Source of the DNA: Prosthecobacter debontii
GTDB lineage: Bacteria; Verrucomicrobiota; Verrucomicrobiia; Chthoniobacterales; Chthoniobacteraceae
NCBI GenBank assembly: GCA_945861385.1
Contig: CAMAUI010000017.1
Location: 1-53,470 of the forward strand
Direction: 5' to 3'
DNA: 53,470 bases
Numbering within the stretch: position 1 is the stretch's first letter; each line of letters begins with the position of its first letter. A program made the position numbers and the translations under genes. The notes beneath the pieces were generated by a model. That model was not told the origin of the DNA and did not search any database. It worked only from the letters and a program-made list of their open reading frames with translations. Of the stretch, positions 1-7,988 are shown one piece after another.

Positions 1-236
1 TCGTCGCGCTTTTCCTTCCGCGGCTCGTCAATGTGTTCGAGGGTCTGGAAGGGGAGGATGGCGGTGCAGACTTCGCGGGACTTGCCGTTCCAGACGAGTT
101 CGACCTCGCGTTTGTCGGCGAAGAGGAGGAAGCGGTATTTCTCCGGGAGCGGCTTGCCCTGCTCGATGAGCTTGATGAGGTCGCGGTAGTCTCCCTCAGA
201 GAGTCCGTAGCGTTCGTGGTCGTGTGGGCGGGGCAT
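1..236 (-). CDS. Type III restriction-modification DNA methyltransferase (Mod), N-terminal fragment
   Basis: The reading frame starts with ATG at 236 on the minus strand and runs off the window edge, leaving about 78 residues. It contains the segments PLPEKYRFLLFADKREVEL and LVWNGKSREV followed by LPFQTLEHIDEPR, which I recognise as the conserved N-terminus of adenine-specific type III Mod proteins. The catalytic DPPY motif and the S-adenosylmethionine site lie outside the window. The start is six bases after the stop of the AlbA_2 gene, so the two are probably co-transcribed and translationally coupled. In this enzyme class Mod recognises and methylates the target and is also needed for cleavage by Res. 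The family call rests on the N-terminus and on the res genes upstream. Confidence 0.75.
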   Translation of the reverse strand, partial: MPRPHDHERYGLSEGDYRDLIKLIEQGKPLPEKYRFLLFADKREVELVWNGKSREVCTAILPFQTLEHIDEPRKEKRD

Positions 237-242
237 CGGCTG

Positions 243-2159
243 TCAGAGCATGGCCTGCTGATAACCCCGGTTGAGACGGAAGGTGGGCCGGTGGGCCGGC
301 CCGCGAATGCTCAACATCTTGTCCGGCACGGCGTGCCATTCGGGACCACTGGCCAGATCCAGAGTCTTCTTGTCCGGAGCGAGCCGTTCCACGCGGTAGC
401 GGATGGCGCGGTAGAACTCATCTTCACCGCGGTGCTGATACTCTGCCGGGAGCCGGGTTTTCAACAGACTGGTGACCTGCTTGGCGTTGAGCCCGCCCGC
501 GCGGGAGAACTTTTCCGCCAAGCAGACCATGTTCAGCGTGTGCTTGGCCAACGGGTCGAGTTGGTCGAAGTCATTGCCAAACAGGGGGCGCAATTCCGCA
601 TGAGCGTCGTCGGAAGCCAGTTCGCGGCAGGTAACATAAACCTCGCGGAAGCGGTCGCTGGCCGGGTGGAGCTGGATCAAGCCCCAAGTCTTGAGCTGGT
701 CGATGGCGCCGAAATGGTTGTTGCCGGGAGTGAGGGCCAGCGTGTAGCGGCCGAGGCGGTTGGCCTGTTCGCACTTGAGGACATAGGCGAGGACGGTTCG
801 CTGCTCGCCTGTCAGCGGTTGGTCGCCCGACTTGCGGGCAATGAAGCCATCCATGAGGTCGAACCACGATTCGATGGATTCGTCCAGCACCCGGCCGGAA
901 GGGATGCAGAGGGAAAGCTCATCGGCGGAGTGGAAGAGGTAGTGGGGTACGTCAATCTGGTTGGCCAGCGCGGAGTTCACGAGGTCGGACATGCCGATGC
1001 CCTTGCCCTCCCATTTGCTATGGAGCTTGAGCATGTCAGCCAGGCGCGGGTTGCGGGCGCGCGGGTTGGCGAAGATGCGGCGGACGGGGATGGGGTCGTC
1101 CGGCTTTTCCAAAATCAACTCCGGCGGGAGATGGCCGGGATTGCGGATGGAGAGGGAGATGCGTTGCTTGATCGTGATCTGGACCGGGCGGTTGAGGGAA
1201 TAATCGCGGTGGGCCAGGGCGTTGTTGATGGATTCGCGAATGAGCCTGTCGGGATATTCGGCGACCATCGTGCCGCCAGCGGCAGGCGAAACGCCGGTCT
1301 GAATGTTGCGCAGCGCCCAGCCGTGGGCGGATTCCATGAGCTGAAGGATGTTGTCACGAAAGGTCTTCTTGTCCTGCGCGATGACATTGGGCACATCCAC
1401 GAAGGCGTCCAACTGGCTGCGGAACAGGAGATGATCTTCCGGACGCGCGGCGCAGACGAGCACGCCCAGGGTGGTGACTTTGCCATCCTTGAGAATGAAC
1501 CGCCTCTTTTCCAGAAACGGGATGGCCTTCTCGACGGAATCCTTGATGGTTTCGATGGGCTGGGACTGGCCCTGGTTGATCAGGAGGACGAGTTCGTTGA
1601 TCCGCTGGACGCTGAGGTCGGCAAGCGTCACTCCCTCGACCGGGCGGAGTTCGCGGTAGGTTTCCATCTCGCGCTTGCGCTCCTCCTGCTCCTCGACGCG
1701 CGGCGCGGGAATCTTTTCGTCCCGGTCGAGCACGCGCTCGAATGCGACGCCGCGATGAAAGCAGAACTTCCGATCCTCCGGCAGAGCACTGACACGGATG
1801 ACCGCGATCTGGCCAGTGTGGAAAGACAGCACTTCAAGGAGAAGGCAATCGCCCACATCGAGCGCGTTGCGCCGGGCATCCTGAAAGGCGTGGCGAAGGG
1901 CGGCGACGTTGCCGCTGTTGTCCTCGGTGTAGCCGGTGAAGGTGAAATGTCGCGCCGGCTTTTGCTCGTCCTTCACCCCGAGGATGACCACCCCGCCGCG
2001 GGCATTCAGGAAAGCGCAAACAGAATCGCGGATGGAATCCCAAGCGTGGCCGGAGGCTGGCACCGGCTTGACCTCAAGCCAATCCGCCTCCAACGACTCG
2101 TAGGAACCGTTGCGGATACCTTGTTCAAGTTTGGCCAAAATGGGCGTGAGATCGTTCAC
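243..2159 (-). CDS. AlbA_2 (Schlafen-like) domain protein with GHKL-type ATPase domain
   Basis: This 638-residue cytoplasmic protein has an N-terminal AlbA_2 nucleic-acid-binding domain at roughly residues 15-130, with LEADWLEVK, AFLNARGGVVILGVKD and FHRGVAFERV. A HATPase_c_4 (GHKL) region follows at about residues 290-360, with RESINNALAHRDY and SIRNPGHLP, as in proteins often labelled RecG-like transcriptional regulators. The last 200 residues resemble winged-helix segments. It lies between res and mod on the same strand, 149 bases after res and 6 bases before mod. That position suggests an accessory regulator or effector of the restriction system. Its biochemical role is not known to me; the domain calls are firm, the defence role is inference. 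Confidence 0.8.
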   Translation of the reverse strand: MNDLTPILAKLEQGIRNGSYESLEADWLEVKPVPASGHAWDSIRDSVCAFLNARGGVVILGVKDEQKPARHFTFTGYTEDNSGNVAALRHAFQDARRNALDVGDCLLLEVLSFHTGQIAVIRVSALPEDRKFCFHRGVAFERVLDRDEKIPAPRVEEQEERKREMETYRELRPVEGVTLADLSVQRINELVLLINQGQSQPIETIKDSVEKAIPFLEKRRFILKDGKVTTLGVLVCAARPEDHLLFRSQLDAFVDVPNVIAQDKKTFRDNILQLMESAHGWALRNIQTGVSPAAGGTMVAEYPDRLIRESINNALAHRDYSLNRPVQITIKQRISLSIRNPGHLPPELILEKPDDPIPVRRIFANPRARNPRLADMLKLHSKWEGKGIGMSDLVNSALANQIDVPHYLFHSADELSLCIPSGRVLDESIESWFDLMDGFIARKSGDQPLTGEQRTVLAYVLKCEQANRLGRYTLALTPGNNHFGAIDQLKTWGLIQLHPASDRFREVYVTCRELASDDAHAELRPLFGNDFDQLDPLAKHTLNMVCLAEKFSRAGGLNAKQVTSLLKTRLPAEYQHRGEDEFYRAIRYRVERLAPDKKTLDLASGPEWHAVPDKMLSIRGPAHRPTFRLNRGYQQAML

Positions 2160-2308
2160 AATTTCAGATTAGAAAGTGACGGGGCATCGGTCGAGAAGTG
2201 ATAGCGGTGAACTCCGATCAGATTGGATTTTCTCGCAAGAGTAGCCGGGGTGGTCGTTTTTTTTGCACCGGCTGCGCGCAGTGCCGGACTTGATTGCTCC
2301 AGAGTGAG

Positions 2309-3787
2309 TCATTTGTATTCGGTGAAACTCGCGGCCAGCGCCGCAAAGGTCTTCGGCTTGTGTGTTTCAAAGCCGTTCTGGTCCACAAAGACGAAGCCGT
2401 ATTGCTGGCCGTCATCCTCTGCTGCAGTGGCGTCGGCGCACCATTGCCTGAGCCGGGCCATCTTCTGCGGGAGATCCAGTTCGGCGCGGCCCTTGGTCTC
2501 CACGAGCCAGATTTTCCGGTCCGTAGTGCGGATGATGAAGTCGGGCGTGTAGTTCGAGAGGTCGCCGTTGGCTTTCACGTAGTCGAGCTTGAAGCCGACG
2601 GCGAGGTAGTTCTTGGCAAAGGCCTGAACGTCGCCGGCATCTTCGAGGAATGCGGCGAAGCGCAGCTCGAAGCCGCCGGAATTCGGCTCGCCGACGATCT
2701 TGTTGAAGATGCACTTGGCGGCGGGGAGATTCTGCCGCCAGTCGGTGCGGAAGGGGCGCATTTCCTTGAGGCGGATGCGATCCTCGATGTGCGTCGTGCC
2801 GGTCTCCTGCACGGTGAGCGCGTTGATGGCCACCTTGAACGCGTCGTAGAGAATCTTCCCCGCGTCCGGCTCGGAGAGATTGCGGAGCACGACGGGGTCT
2901 TCGAGATTCACGGGTGAAGGGCTGAAGAGAAAGTCGCGCATGAAGTCGCGCACCTTCGGGTAGAGCAATTCGTAGCCGCCGACGAGCCGGAGGTCTTTCA
3001 ACAACTGGCGCGCAAAGAAGGCGACGACGGAGCGGTAATCCGCCGTGCCGACACCATCGAGACGGATGGTGTGATGCACCGCCGCATCTAGCATCTGCTT
3101 GAAGATGATCTCGCGTGTCTCCTCCTCGGTGAATGGTTTCAGCGCGAGCGTCTGATTGCCGAGCTTCGACGGATCGAGGGCGTCGAGGTTCTTGAATTCG
3201 CGCTGGTAGCGGCGCGAGAGGCGCGGGAGCGGGATGTCGAGTTCGTCGAGCTTCTTGTCCTCGCTCTCCGTGTCCACTTCCACGATGAGCGAGTCGTGCC
3301 GCGTCGTGCCGCCGCCCATCGGCACATGCTCGAAGGTGACGCCCTCGCTCTGGATGGACTCCACGAACTCCATGAACGCGGGCGTGCCCATGACGGAGAC
3401 CGTCTCGCGCGCCACGCTGTTGCCGGGATTCATCCGGCGAAGGCCGCGCCCGAGCGTCTGCTCCGGCAGGATGTTTGATTGCGCCGCGTAGGCGCGGAGA
3501 CCGCAGATGACGGTGACGTTGCGCACGTCCCAGCCCTCCTTGAGCATGAGCACGGAGACGATGGCCTTGTGGGGAGACTTGAACGTGTCAATCTCGTTGG
3601 CCTCCTTGCGCAGTTTCTCAAGCTCATCCTTGTTCTTGCCGGAGGCAGCTTCGGAAATCTCGCCGTTGTTCTTCGTGTGAATGACGAGCACCGCGCCCTG
3701 CAGCTCGGGGCAAATCTTTTGCAGATACTCGCCGACCTCGTCGCAGTTGCGCGTGTCGTCCACCATCACGAACAGCACAGCTTTTTT
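2309..3787 (-). CDS. Type III restriction enzyme Res, C-terminal part (helicase motifs V-VI and endonuclease), frame-shifted from the N-terminal part
   Basis: This frame continues the Res protein one base back (-1) from the upstream frame, joining at the run of A at 3781-3787. Right after the joint it reads AVLFVMVDDTRN, then LMLKEGWDVRNVTVICGLRA and the motif VI-like EQTLGRGLRRM of SF2 helicases. Near the C-terminus PDFII followed by VETKG gives the PD-(D/E)xK nuclease signature that cuts DNA in type III enzymes. Joined to the upstream part, the protein would be about 900 residues, the normal Res length. Taken alone it has no good start; an internal ATG at 3766 would give a helicase lacking its ATP site. 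Either a sequencing or assembly indel, a real mutation, or programmed -1 frameshifting explains the break. Confidence 0.85.
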   Translation of the reverse strand, partial: KKAVLFVMVDDTRNCDEVGEYLQKICPELQGAVLVIHTKNNGEISEAASGKNKDELEKLRKEANEIDTFKSPHKAIVSVLMLKEGWDVRNVTVICGLRAYAAQSNILPEQTLGRGLRRMNPGNSVARETVSVMGTPAFMEFVESIQSEGVTFEHVPMGGGTTRHDSLIVEVDTESEDKKLDELDIPLPRLSRRYQREFKNLDALDPSKLGNQTLALKPFTEEETREIIFKQMLDAAVHHTIRLDGVGTADYRSVVAFFARQLLKDLRLVGGYELLYPKVRDFMRDFLFSPSPVNLEDPVVLRNLSEPDAGKILYDAFKVAINALTVQETGTTHIEDRIRLKEMRPFRTDWRQNLPAAKCIFNKIVGEPNSGGFELRFAAFLEDAGDVQAFAKNYLAVGFKLDYVKANGDLSNYTPDFIIRTTDRKIWLVETKGRAELDLPQKMARLRQWCADATAAEDDGQQYGFVFVDQNGFETHKPKTFAALAASFTEYK

Positions 3788-5019
3788 CCCAGCGACTTGT
3801 GCTCCGCGGCGCTCTTCTTCCACTCCTCGATGCCGAGCCGGAGGTAGTCGTCGTATTTCTCGGTGAAGATGGCGCTCTTCTTTTCCACGAGCTTCGTCTG
3901 GCTCGGGATGTCGGGCAGGATGGGATGCTTGACGACGTTCTGGTGGATGGCCTCGACGAGCGGATAGTCGGAAACCGTCTGCACGAAGATCGCCCCGTTG
4001 TCGTGTCGCGGCGTCGCGGTCACGTCCACCTGCAACGCAAGCCGTCCGTCGCGCTGGAGCATCTTGTGATGGATGTCCTGGATGGATTTGAACCACGCCA
4101 TCCGGGGGTCGTGGATGTGGTGGGCCTCGTCATTGAACACGGCCAGTTCGTCAATCTCGCGGATGATCTCGCCGAGGTCGGTCTTGCTGTCGGTGGTCTT
4201 GCCGGAGGGCTTTGCGCCGAAGGCATCCGCGAGAAAGTATTCGCGCAAGTCGTCATCTTCGAGCGAGGGGTCGCGGACATCGCCGAGAAAGACGCGGTGG
4301 ATGTTTGTGAGGAAAAGATTCCCCGTCTCGCGGACGACGCGCACGTCATCTTGGATGTGCAGCGTGAGCTGGAAGTCGTCGCGCCAGTTCCGCCCTTCGC
4401 TGCCGTTCGGAGGCAGGATGGGGTCATTGAAGAAAATTTTCAGCCCGTCGAAGTCCGCGCGCAGGCGATCGAGCACGATGATGTTTGGCGCGATGACGAG
4501 GAAGTTCCGCGAAAGCGCCGAGTCCGCCTCGTAGAGCTTGTGGAAGAAGCACCACGCGATGAGCAGCGAGAGGACTTTTGTCTTGCCCGCGCCGGTCGCC
4601 ATTTTCAGGACGTAGCGCGGCCAGTCCTCCGCGAACATTCCCGATGACACCGCGCCAGAGGCATCGAAGCGGAGCAGATCAAATTTGTCCCGGGCGCGGC
4701 GGACCTCGTAAAGCCAGATGACCGTCTCCACTGCCTCGCGCTGGGCGAAGTAATAGCGGAAGGTCGAGAGTGAGCCGTCGGCGTTTTCCGTGAGGTGTTC
4801 GCTCTCAAACCAATGACGGAGCAAGGCCGCGGAGGTCGCGGACGCACCGGCATATCCCCCGTTGCGCCACGCGTGGACTTCCTTGCGGACATTTGCAACG
4901 AGCGGCGGAAGGAGCTTCTCGTAAGCCGTGCTGCGCATCTCCTCGGCAGCGGGAAACCAGCGCTGCTCCGGGACGAGAGGCGCGTAGGGCGATGCCGGGA
5001 ATTGAGGGTGAAGGGCCAT
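3766..5019 (-). CDS. Type III restriction enzyme Res, N-terminal part (SF2 helicase ATP-binding half)
   Basis: The start at 5019 gives the opening MALHPQFPASPYAPLVPEQR. The 417 residues hold the SF2 translocase core: Walker A MATGAGKT at about residues 140-147, the DEAH box within NDEAHHIHD, and the motif III-like DVTATPRH. Immediately after GKSLGKK-type residues the frame ends in LCCS and a TGA at 3766-3768, while the C-terminal half continues in the -1 frame. Without that half it lacks motifs V and VI and the nuclease, so it would be inactive unless the ribosome shifts frame. It is the first gene of the res/AlbA_2/mod cassette. No clear promoter was seen in the 157 bases separating it from gpmI. 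Confidence 0.85.
   Translation of the reverse strand: MALHPQFPASPYAPLVPEQRWFPAAEEMRSTAYEKLLPPLVANVRKEVHAWRNGGYAGASATSAALLRHWFESEHLTENADGSLSTFRYYFAQREAVETVIWLYEVRRARDKFDLLRFDASGAVSSGMFAEDWPRYVLKMATGAGKTKVLSLLIAWCFFHKLYEADSALSRNFLVIAPNIIVLDRLRADFDGLKIFFNDPILPPNGSEGRNWRDDFQLTLHIQDDVRVVRETGNLFLTNIHRVFLGDVRDPSLEDDDLREYFLADAFGAKPSGKTTDSKTDLGEIIREIDELAVFNDEAHHIHDPRMAWFKSIQDIHHKMLQRDGRLALQVDVTATPRHDNGAIFVQTVSDYPLVEAIHQNVVKHPILPDIPSQTKLVEKKSAIFTEKYDDYLRLGIEEWKKSAAEHKSLGKKLCCS
3781..3787 (-). other. A AAA AAG heptamer at the frame break in res
   Basis: On the minus strand the incoming Res frame reads GGA AAA AAG CTG, so the heptamer A AAA AAG sits exactly in the X XXY YYZ register of a -1 slippery site. 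This is the sequence used in bacterial dnaX. A -1 slip here changes the next codons to GCT GTG CTG and restores the conserved protein. A single lost A in an original run of seven would look the same. No convincing downstream stem or upstream Shine-Dalgarno stimulator was seen, so recoding is possible but not shown. Confidence 0.5.
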
Positions 5020-5176
5020 CTAGATCACAGGTGCTGCATCAACAACCAAACGCCGAGGTGCGGAAAACTCGCGAAAGAGCCGAATAACGACTGCGTGTGC
5101 AATGGCTAGAGAGTCGCAAACCATGGAGGATGTATGGATGGCGCTGCAGGGAGGGGCAAGCGAGGAGCGGGTTGAT

Positions 5177-6778
5177 TTATATGCGCCGGAGTAGCGAGCG
5201 GCCGGTCATTTCCTTCGGCTGCGCGACGCCGAGCATGGCGAGCAGCGTCGGGGCGACGTCGGCGAGGATGCCGTTTTGGAGCTTCACGCGCGCGGCGTCG
5301 GCGGCGACGTAGATAAAGTGGACGAGGTTGGTCGTGTGCGCAGTGTTTGGTGAGCCGTCGGGGTTGCGCATGAGTTCGCAATTTCCGTGGTCGGCGGTGA
5401 GCAGCAGCTTGCCGCCAAGTTCCAGCGTGCGCTCGACGAGCAGCCGGCACGCGACATCAATCGTCTCCACCGCGTGGATGCCTGCCTCGACCACGCCCGT
5501 GTGCCCGACCATGTCGGGGTTCGCGAAGTTCACGACCACGAGGTCGTAGTCCGGCAGCCGCCGCCGCACCTCGAAGGCAAGATCCGGTGCGCTCATCTGC
5601 GGCATGAGATCGTAGGTCGGCAGCGGTGCCTCCTTGCCGTCCCTGCTGTAGTTCTTCGGGCTGAGCGTGAGGTAGCGCGACTCTCCGGGGAATGGCGTGT
5701 CGCTCCCGCCGTTGAAGAAAAATGTGACGTGCGGAAACTTCTCCGTCTCCGCCGCGCGCAACTGCTTCAGCCCCGCATTCGCGACCACGCCGCCGAGCAG
5801 GTTCTCCATGCTCTCCGGCGCGAAGACATGTTTCACGCCGAGCGCCGCGTAAGTCTCCTTGTACTCAGTGAGCGTGTAGTAGCCCGCGAGCTTCGGCCTT
5901 CCCTCGGTCGCGAATCCGCCGAACGCCGGATCCATGAACGCCTCCGTGAGCTGCCTCGCGCGGTCGGCGCGGAAATTGAACCACAACACCACGTCGCCAT
6001 CGCGAATGCGCTGCTCGTTTGCGTGGGAGAAAATGAGCGGCTGGAGGAATTCGTCCCCGCGCGCATCCGCGGGATACGCAGCACGGATCGCCTCGCCCGG
6101 CGTCGCCGTGCTCACCGGCCCGCGCCCGAGCACGATGGCATCCCACGCGAGCTTGTTGCGCTCCCAGCGTTTGTCGCGGTCCATCGCGAAGTAGCGCCCG
6201 ATGACCGTCGCCACCTTCGCTGCAGTCCCCGCGATCCCCTTCTCCACCGCCGCGAGAAAGCCCGCGCCGCTCGTCGGCGAAGTGTCGCGCCCGTCGGTGA
6301 TCGCGTGGATGAGGATGTCCCCCACCCCCGCCGCCGTCGCCGCCTTGCACAGCGCGATGAGATGCTCTTGATGCGAATGCACGCCTCCGTCACTCACCAG
6401 CCCGAGCAGGTGCAGCCGCGCACTTTTTCCGTCCGCACGCGGCGCGGAGGCCTTTGCGAAAGCCTCCGCCAGCACGGCATTCGTCGCAAACTCGCCATCG
6501 AGTATCGCCTTGTTGATCCGTGTGAGATCCTGATAGACGACGCGCCCCGCGCCGAGATTGAGATGGCCGACCTCGCTGTTTCCCATCTGCCCATCGGGCA
6601 GGCCCACATCCATCCCGCTCGCGGAAAGTCGGCTCTGTGGATACATGGCGTAGAGGTGATCGTGGAAAGGAGTGCGCGCCAGCAAGGTCGCGTCGCCATT
6701 CTCCACCGCCTTCGCGCGACCTCCAGGATTCACACCCCATCCATCGCGAATAATCAAAACAACAGGTTTCTTAGCCAT
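5177..6778 (-). CDS. gpmI: 2,3-bisphosphoglycerate-independent phosphoglycerate mutase
   Basis: The enzyme interconverts 3- and 2-phosphoglycerate in glycolysis and gluconeogenesis, using two metal ions and a phosphoserine intermediate. The 533-residue protein starts at the ATG at 6778 (MAKKPVVLIIRDGWG); an upstream in-frame ATG at 6802 adds eight residues that the family does not need. Diagnostic alkaline-phosphatase-superfamily features are IRDGWG with the metal-binding Asp, DGQMGNSEVGHLNLGAGR with the nucleophilic Ser near residue 68, ITDGRDT, NFRADRARQLT, and C-terminal TADHGNCE and NTAHTTN with metal ligands. The length is close to the usual 510-550. It stands alone on the minus strand between the TA module and res. 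Confidence 0.96.
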   Translation of the reverse strand: MAKKPVVLIIRDGWGVNPGGRAKAVENGDATLLARTPFHDHLYAMYPQSRLSASGMDVGLPDGQMGNSEVGHLNLGAGRVVYQDLTRINKAILDGEFATNAVLAEAFAKASAPRADGKSARLHLLGLVSDGGVHSHQEHLIALCKAATAAGVGDILIHAITDGRDTSPTSGAGFLAAVEKGIAGTAAKVATVIGRYFAMDRDKRWERNKLAWDAIVLGRGPVSTATPGEAIRAAYPADARGDEFLQPLIFSHANEQRIRDGDVVLWFNFRADRARQLTEAFMDPAFGGFATEGRPKLAGYYTLTEYKETYAALGVKHVFAPESMENLLGGVVANAGLKQLRAAETEKFPHVTFFFNGGSDTPFPGESRYLTLSPKNYSRDGKEAPLPTYDLMPQMSAPDLAFEVRRRLPDYDLVVVNFANPDMVGHTGVVEAGIHAVETIDVACRLLVERTLELGGKLLLTADHGNCELMRNPDGSPNTAHTTNLVHFIYVAADAARVKLQNGILADVAPTLLAMLGVAQPKEMTGRSLLRRI

Positions 6779-6913
6779 GAAGCCGTGGAGAAAAGCAGAC
6801 AAACCAAAGCAAGCAAGCTGCTACAGCCGCGCTGGTATGCGGCAGCGATGGCGGCGCAGAAGCCGGTATTTTTAGGGGGAAAGTGCTCAGGCACTTCGTT
6901 CATCACTCAAACC

Positions 6914-7408
6914 TCAAGGCGCTTCACCTGCGAGGCGGAGGACTTCTGCGCGGAATGCGCTGCCCATCCAGAAACCTGCTTCGTCCATGATGCGGTCGAG
7001 AATGGTGCCGACTGAGGAAATGAGGCCGGAGGCTTTTGCGCGAAGAAGAATGCCTGCGATGCCGGTGACATTCAGGCCGTGCGCCTTTGCTGCGGAGCGT
7101 GCGGCTTCTTCATCCACGAGGAGTGCGTCGGCGTGAATTTCGAGGGCAAGGGCAATGGCTTCACGTTCGCCTGTGTGAAGCAGGCGCGGCCCTGTGAACA
7201 GGTCTTCGGGGATGTGGGTGGGCTGTCGCACTTCAACCCACTCGGGCCATACTGCGCTGCGAAATCGCAGCTCGCTCGATGCAAGGCGCTGGAACTCCGC
7301 ACGCACAGCCCCTGGAGCGACGACCACCATGAACAAGCGGGAAAGAATGTCCGCTTCACCGATGACCGCGAGATTGACGAGGACAGAGGTGTCCGAAACG
7401 ACGAGCAT
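6914..7408 (-). CDS. PIN-domain toxin (DUF3368 type)
   Basis: This 164-residue protein begins VVSDTSVLVNLA, where the first conserved acidic residue of the PIN ribonuclease fold is the Asp near position 6. It continues with LHTGEREAIALALE and DALLVDEEAAR, which supply the remaining acidic metal ligands. DUF3368 members are typical partners of UPF0175 antitoxins, and such a gene lies only two bases upstream on the same strand. The toxin would cleave RNA using Mg2+ or Mn2+ when the labile antitoxin is lost. All expected acidic positions are present, so it looks intact. Its RNA target cannot be told from sequence. Confidence 0.85.
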   Translation of the reverse strand: MLVVSDTSVLVNLAVIGEADILSRLFMVVVAPGAVRAEFQRLASSELRFRSAVWPEWVEVRQPTHIPEDLFTGPRLLHTGEREAIALALEIHADALLVDEEAARSAAKAHGLNVTGIAGILLRAKASGLISSVGTILDRIMDEAGFWMGSAFRAEVLRLAGEAP

Positions 7409-7410
7409 GC

Positions 7411-7674
7411 TCAGACCGATGGGAGGGGGAGTGGGTTGTCCGGGAACATTCTGTTGAGCGACTCAATATCCTGTCGCAGCATCTCGGTTGTGAAATACGG
7501 AATCCGCCGCTCGCAGAGGGCATCGAGCAGGCGGCTGTAGCTCACACCAGCGATATCGGCGGCGACCTGCGATGACACCTTGCCGCGCGCGAACAATGAG
7601 CAGGCGAGTTCGGTGCGGATTTCCTCTTCGCTCATGCGCATCGTTGCGGGCGTGTCTGGCAAGGTGATGGTCAT
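7411..7674 (-). CDS. UPF0175 family antitoxin
   Basis: The ATG at 7674 gives an 87-residue protein starting MTITLPDTPATMRMSEEE; an upstream in-frame ATG at 7716 is less likely. The segment LACSLFARGKVSSQVAADIAGVS is typical of UPF0175, a small DNA-binding antitoxin family with a helix-turn-helix-like core, here followed by RLLDALCERRIPY. It ends two bases before the PIN toxin gene, the usual antitoxin-first order. Such antitoxins bind the toxin and normally repress their own operon, so autoregulation is likely, though no operator was identified. Confidence 0.85.
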   Translation of the reverse strand: MTITLPDTPATMRMSEEEIRTELACSLFARGKVSSQVAADIAGVSYSRLLDALCERRIPYFTTEMLRQDIESLNRMFPDNPLPLPSV

Positions 7675-7720
7675 GGCTGACGAGTAGAGTGATTTGCACG
7701 GAATTCCAAGGCGCAAAATA

Positions 7721-7988
7721 CTACAGCCGCGCTGCGAAGGCAGCGGTAATTACGCGCCCGGCGGGTTCGTCGAAGGGGATGGCGTTCATTTTTGCGAGGG
7801 CAGCGGCGACATTGGCACCCTTGCCCGCGCGGGGCGTTCCATTTCCGCCGCATGACGCGGGAGCACGAGCGCGATCGGGCGCTACCCGGCGAGCGCGCAC
7901 AATTCGGCCTCCAGCGCGTCGAGGTGGCTGTCGTTCAGTTGCTGGAGCGTGGTGATGAGGCGATGCCGGTCTGCGCGTAGTCGCTCAT
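7721..7988 (-). pseudogene. Decayed gene remnant, possibly glycosyltransferase, starting in an ATGA overlap with the M16 peptidase gene
   Basis: The minus strand holds an ATG at 7988 overlapping the stop of the M16 peptidase by ATGA, a classic coupled start. It reads MSDYAQTGI, then needs a one-base frame change to continue as LITTLQQLNDSHLDALEAEL and CALAG. An in-frame TAG follows and then RPIALVLPRHAAEMERP. Further on, another frame contains GKGANV and ends in TAG at 7721-7723. These pieces resemble, from memory, the N-terminus and a later motif of a GT2-like glycosyltransferase family, with the part between missing. The frame breaks and size argue for decay. The family label is tentative, while the coupled start and coding-like pieces are directly visible. 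Confidence 0.45.

Noticed and set aside
33-2201. Long plus-strand open frame of 722 codons
   Set aside because: It is antisense to the AlbA_2/GHKL gene, which has clear domain motifs; the frame has no recognisable family and is a GC-bias shadow.
2309-4096. Extending the C-terminal res frame up to 4096 as its real start
   Set aside because: The codons between 3788 and 4096 in that frame read as low-complexity Arg/Pro-rich sequence, while the other frame holds conserved Res; the proper joint is the A run.
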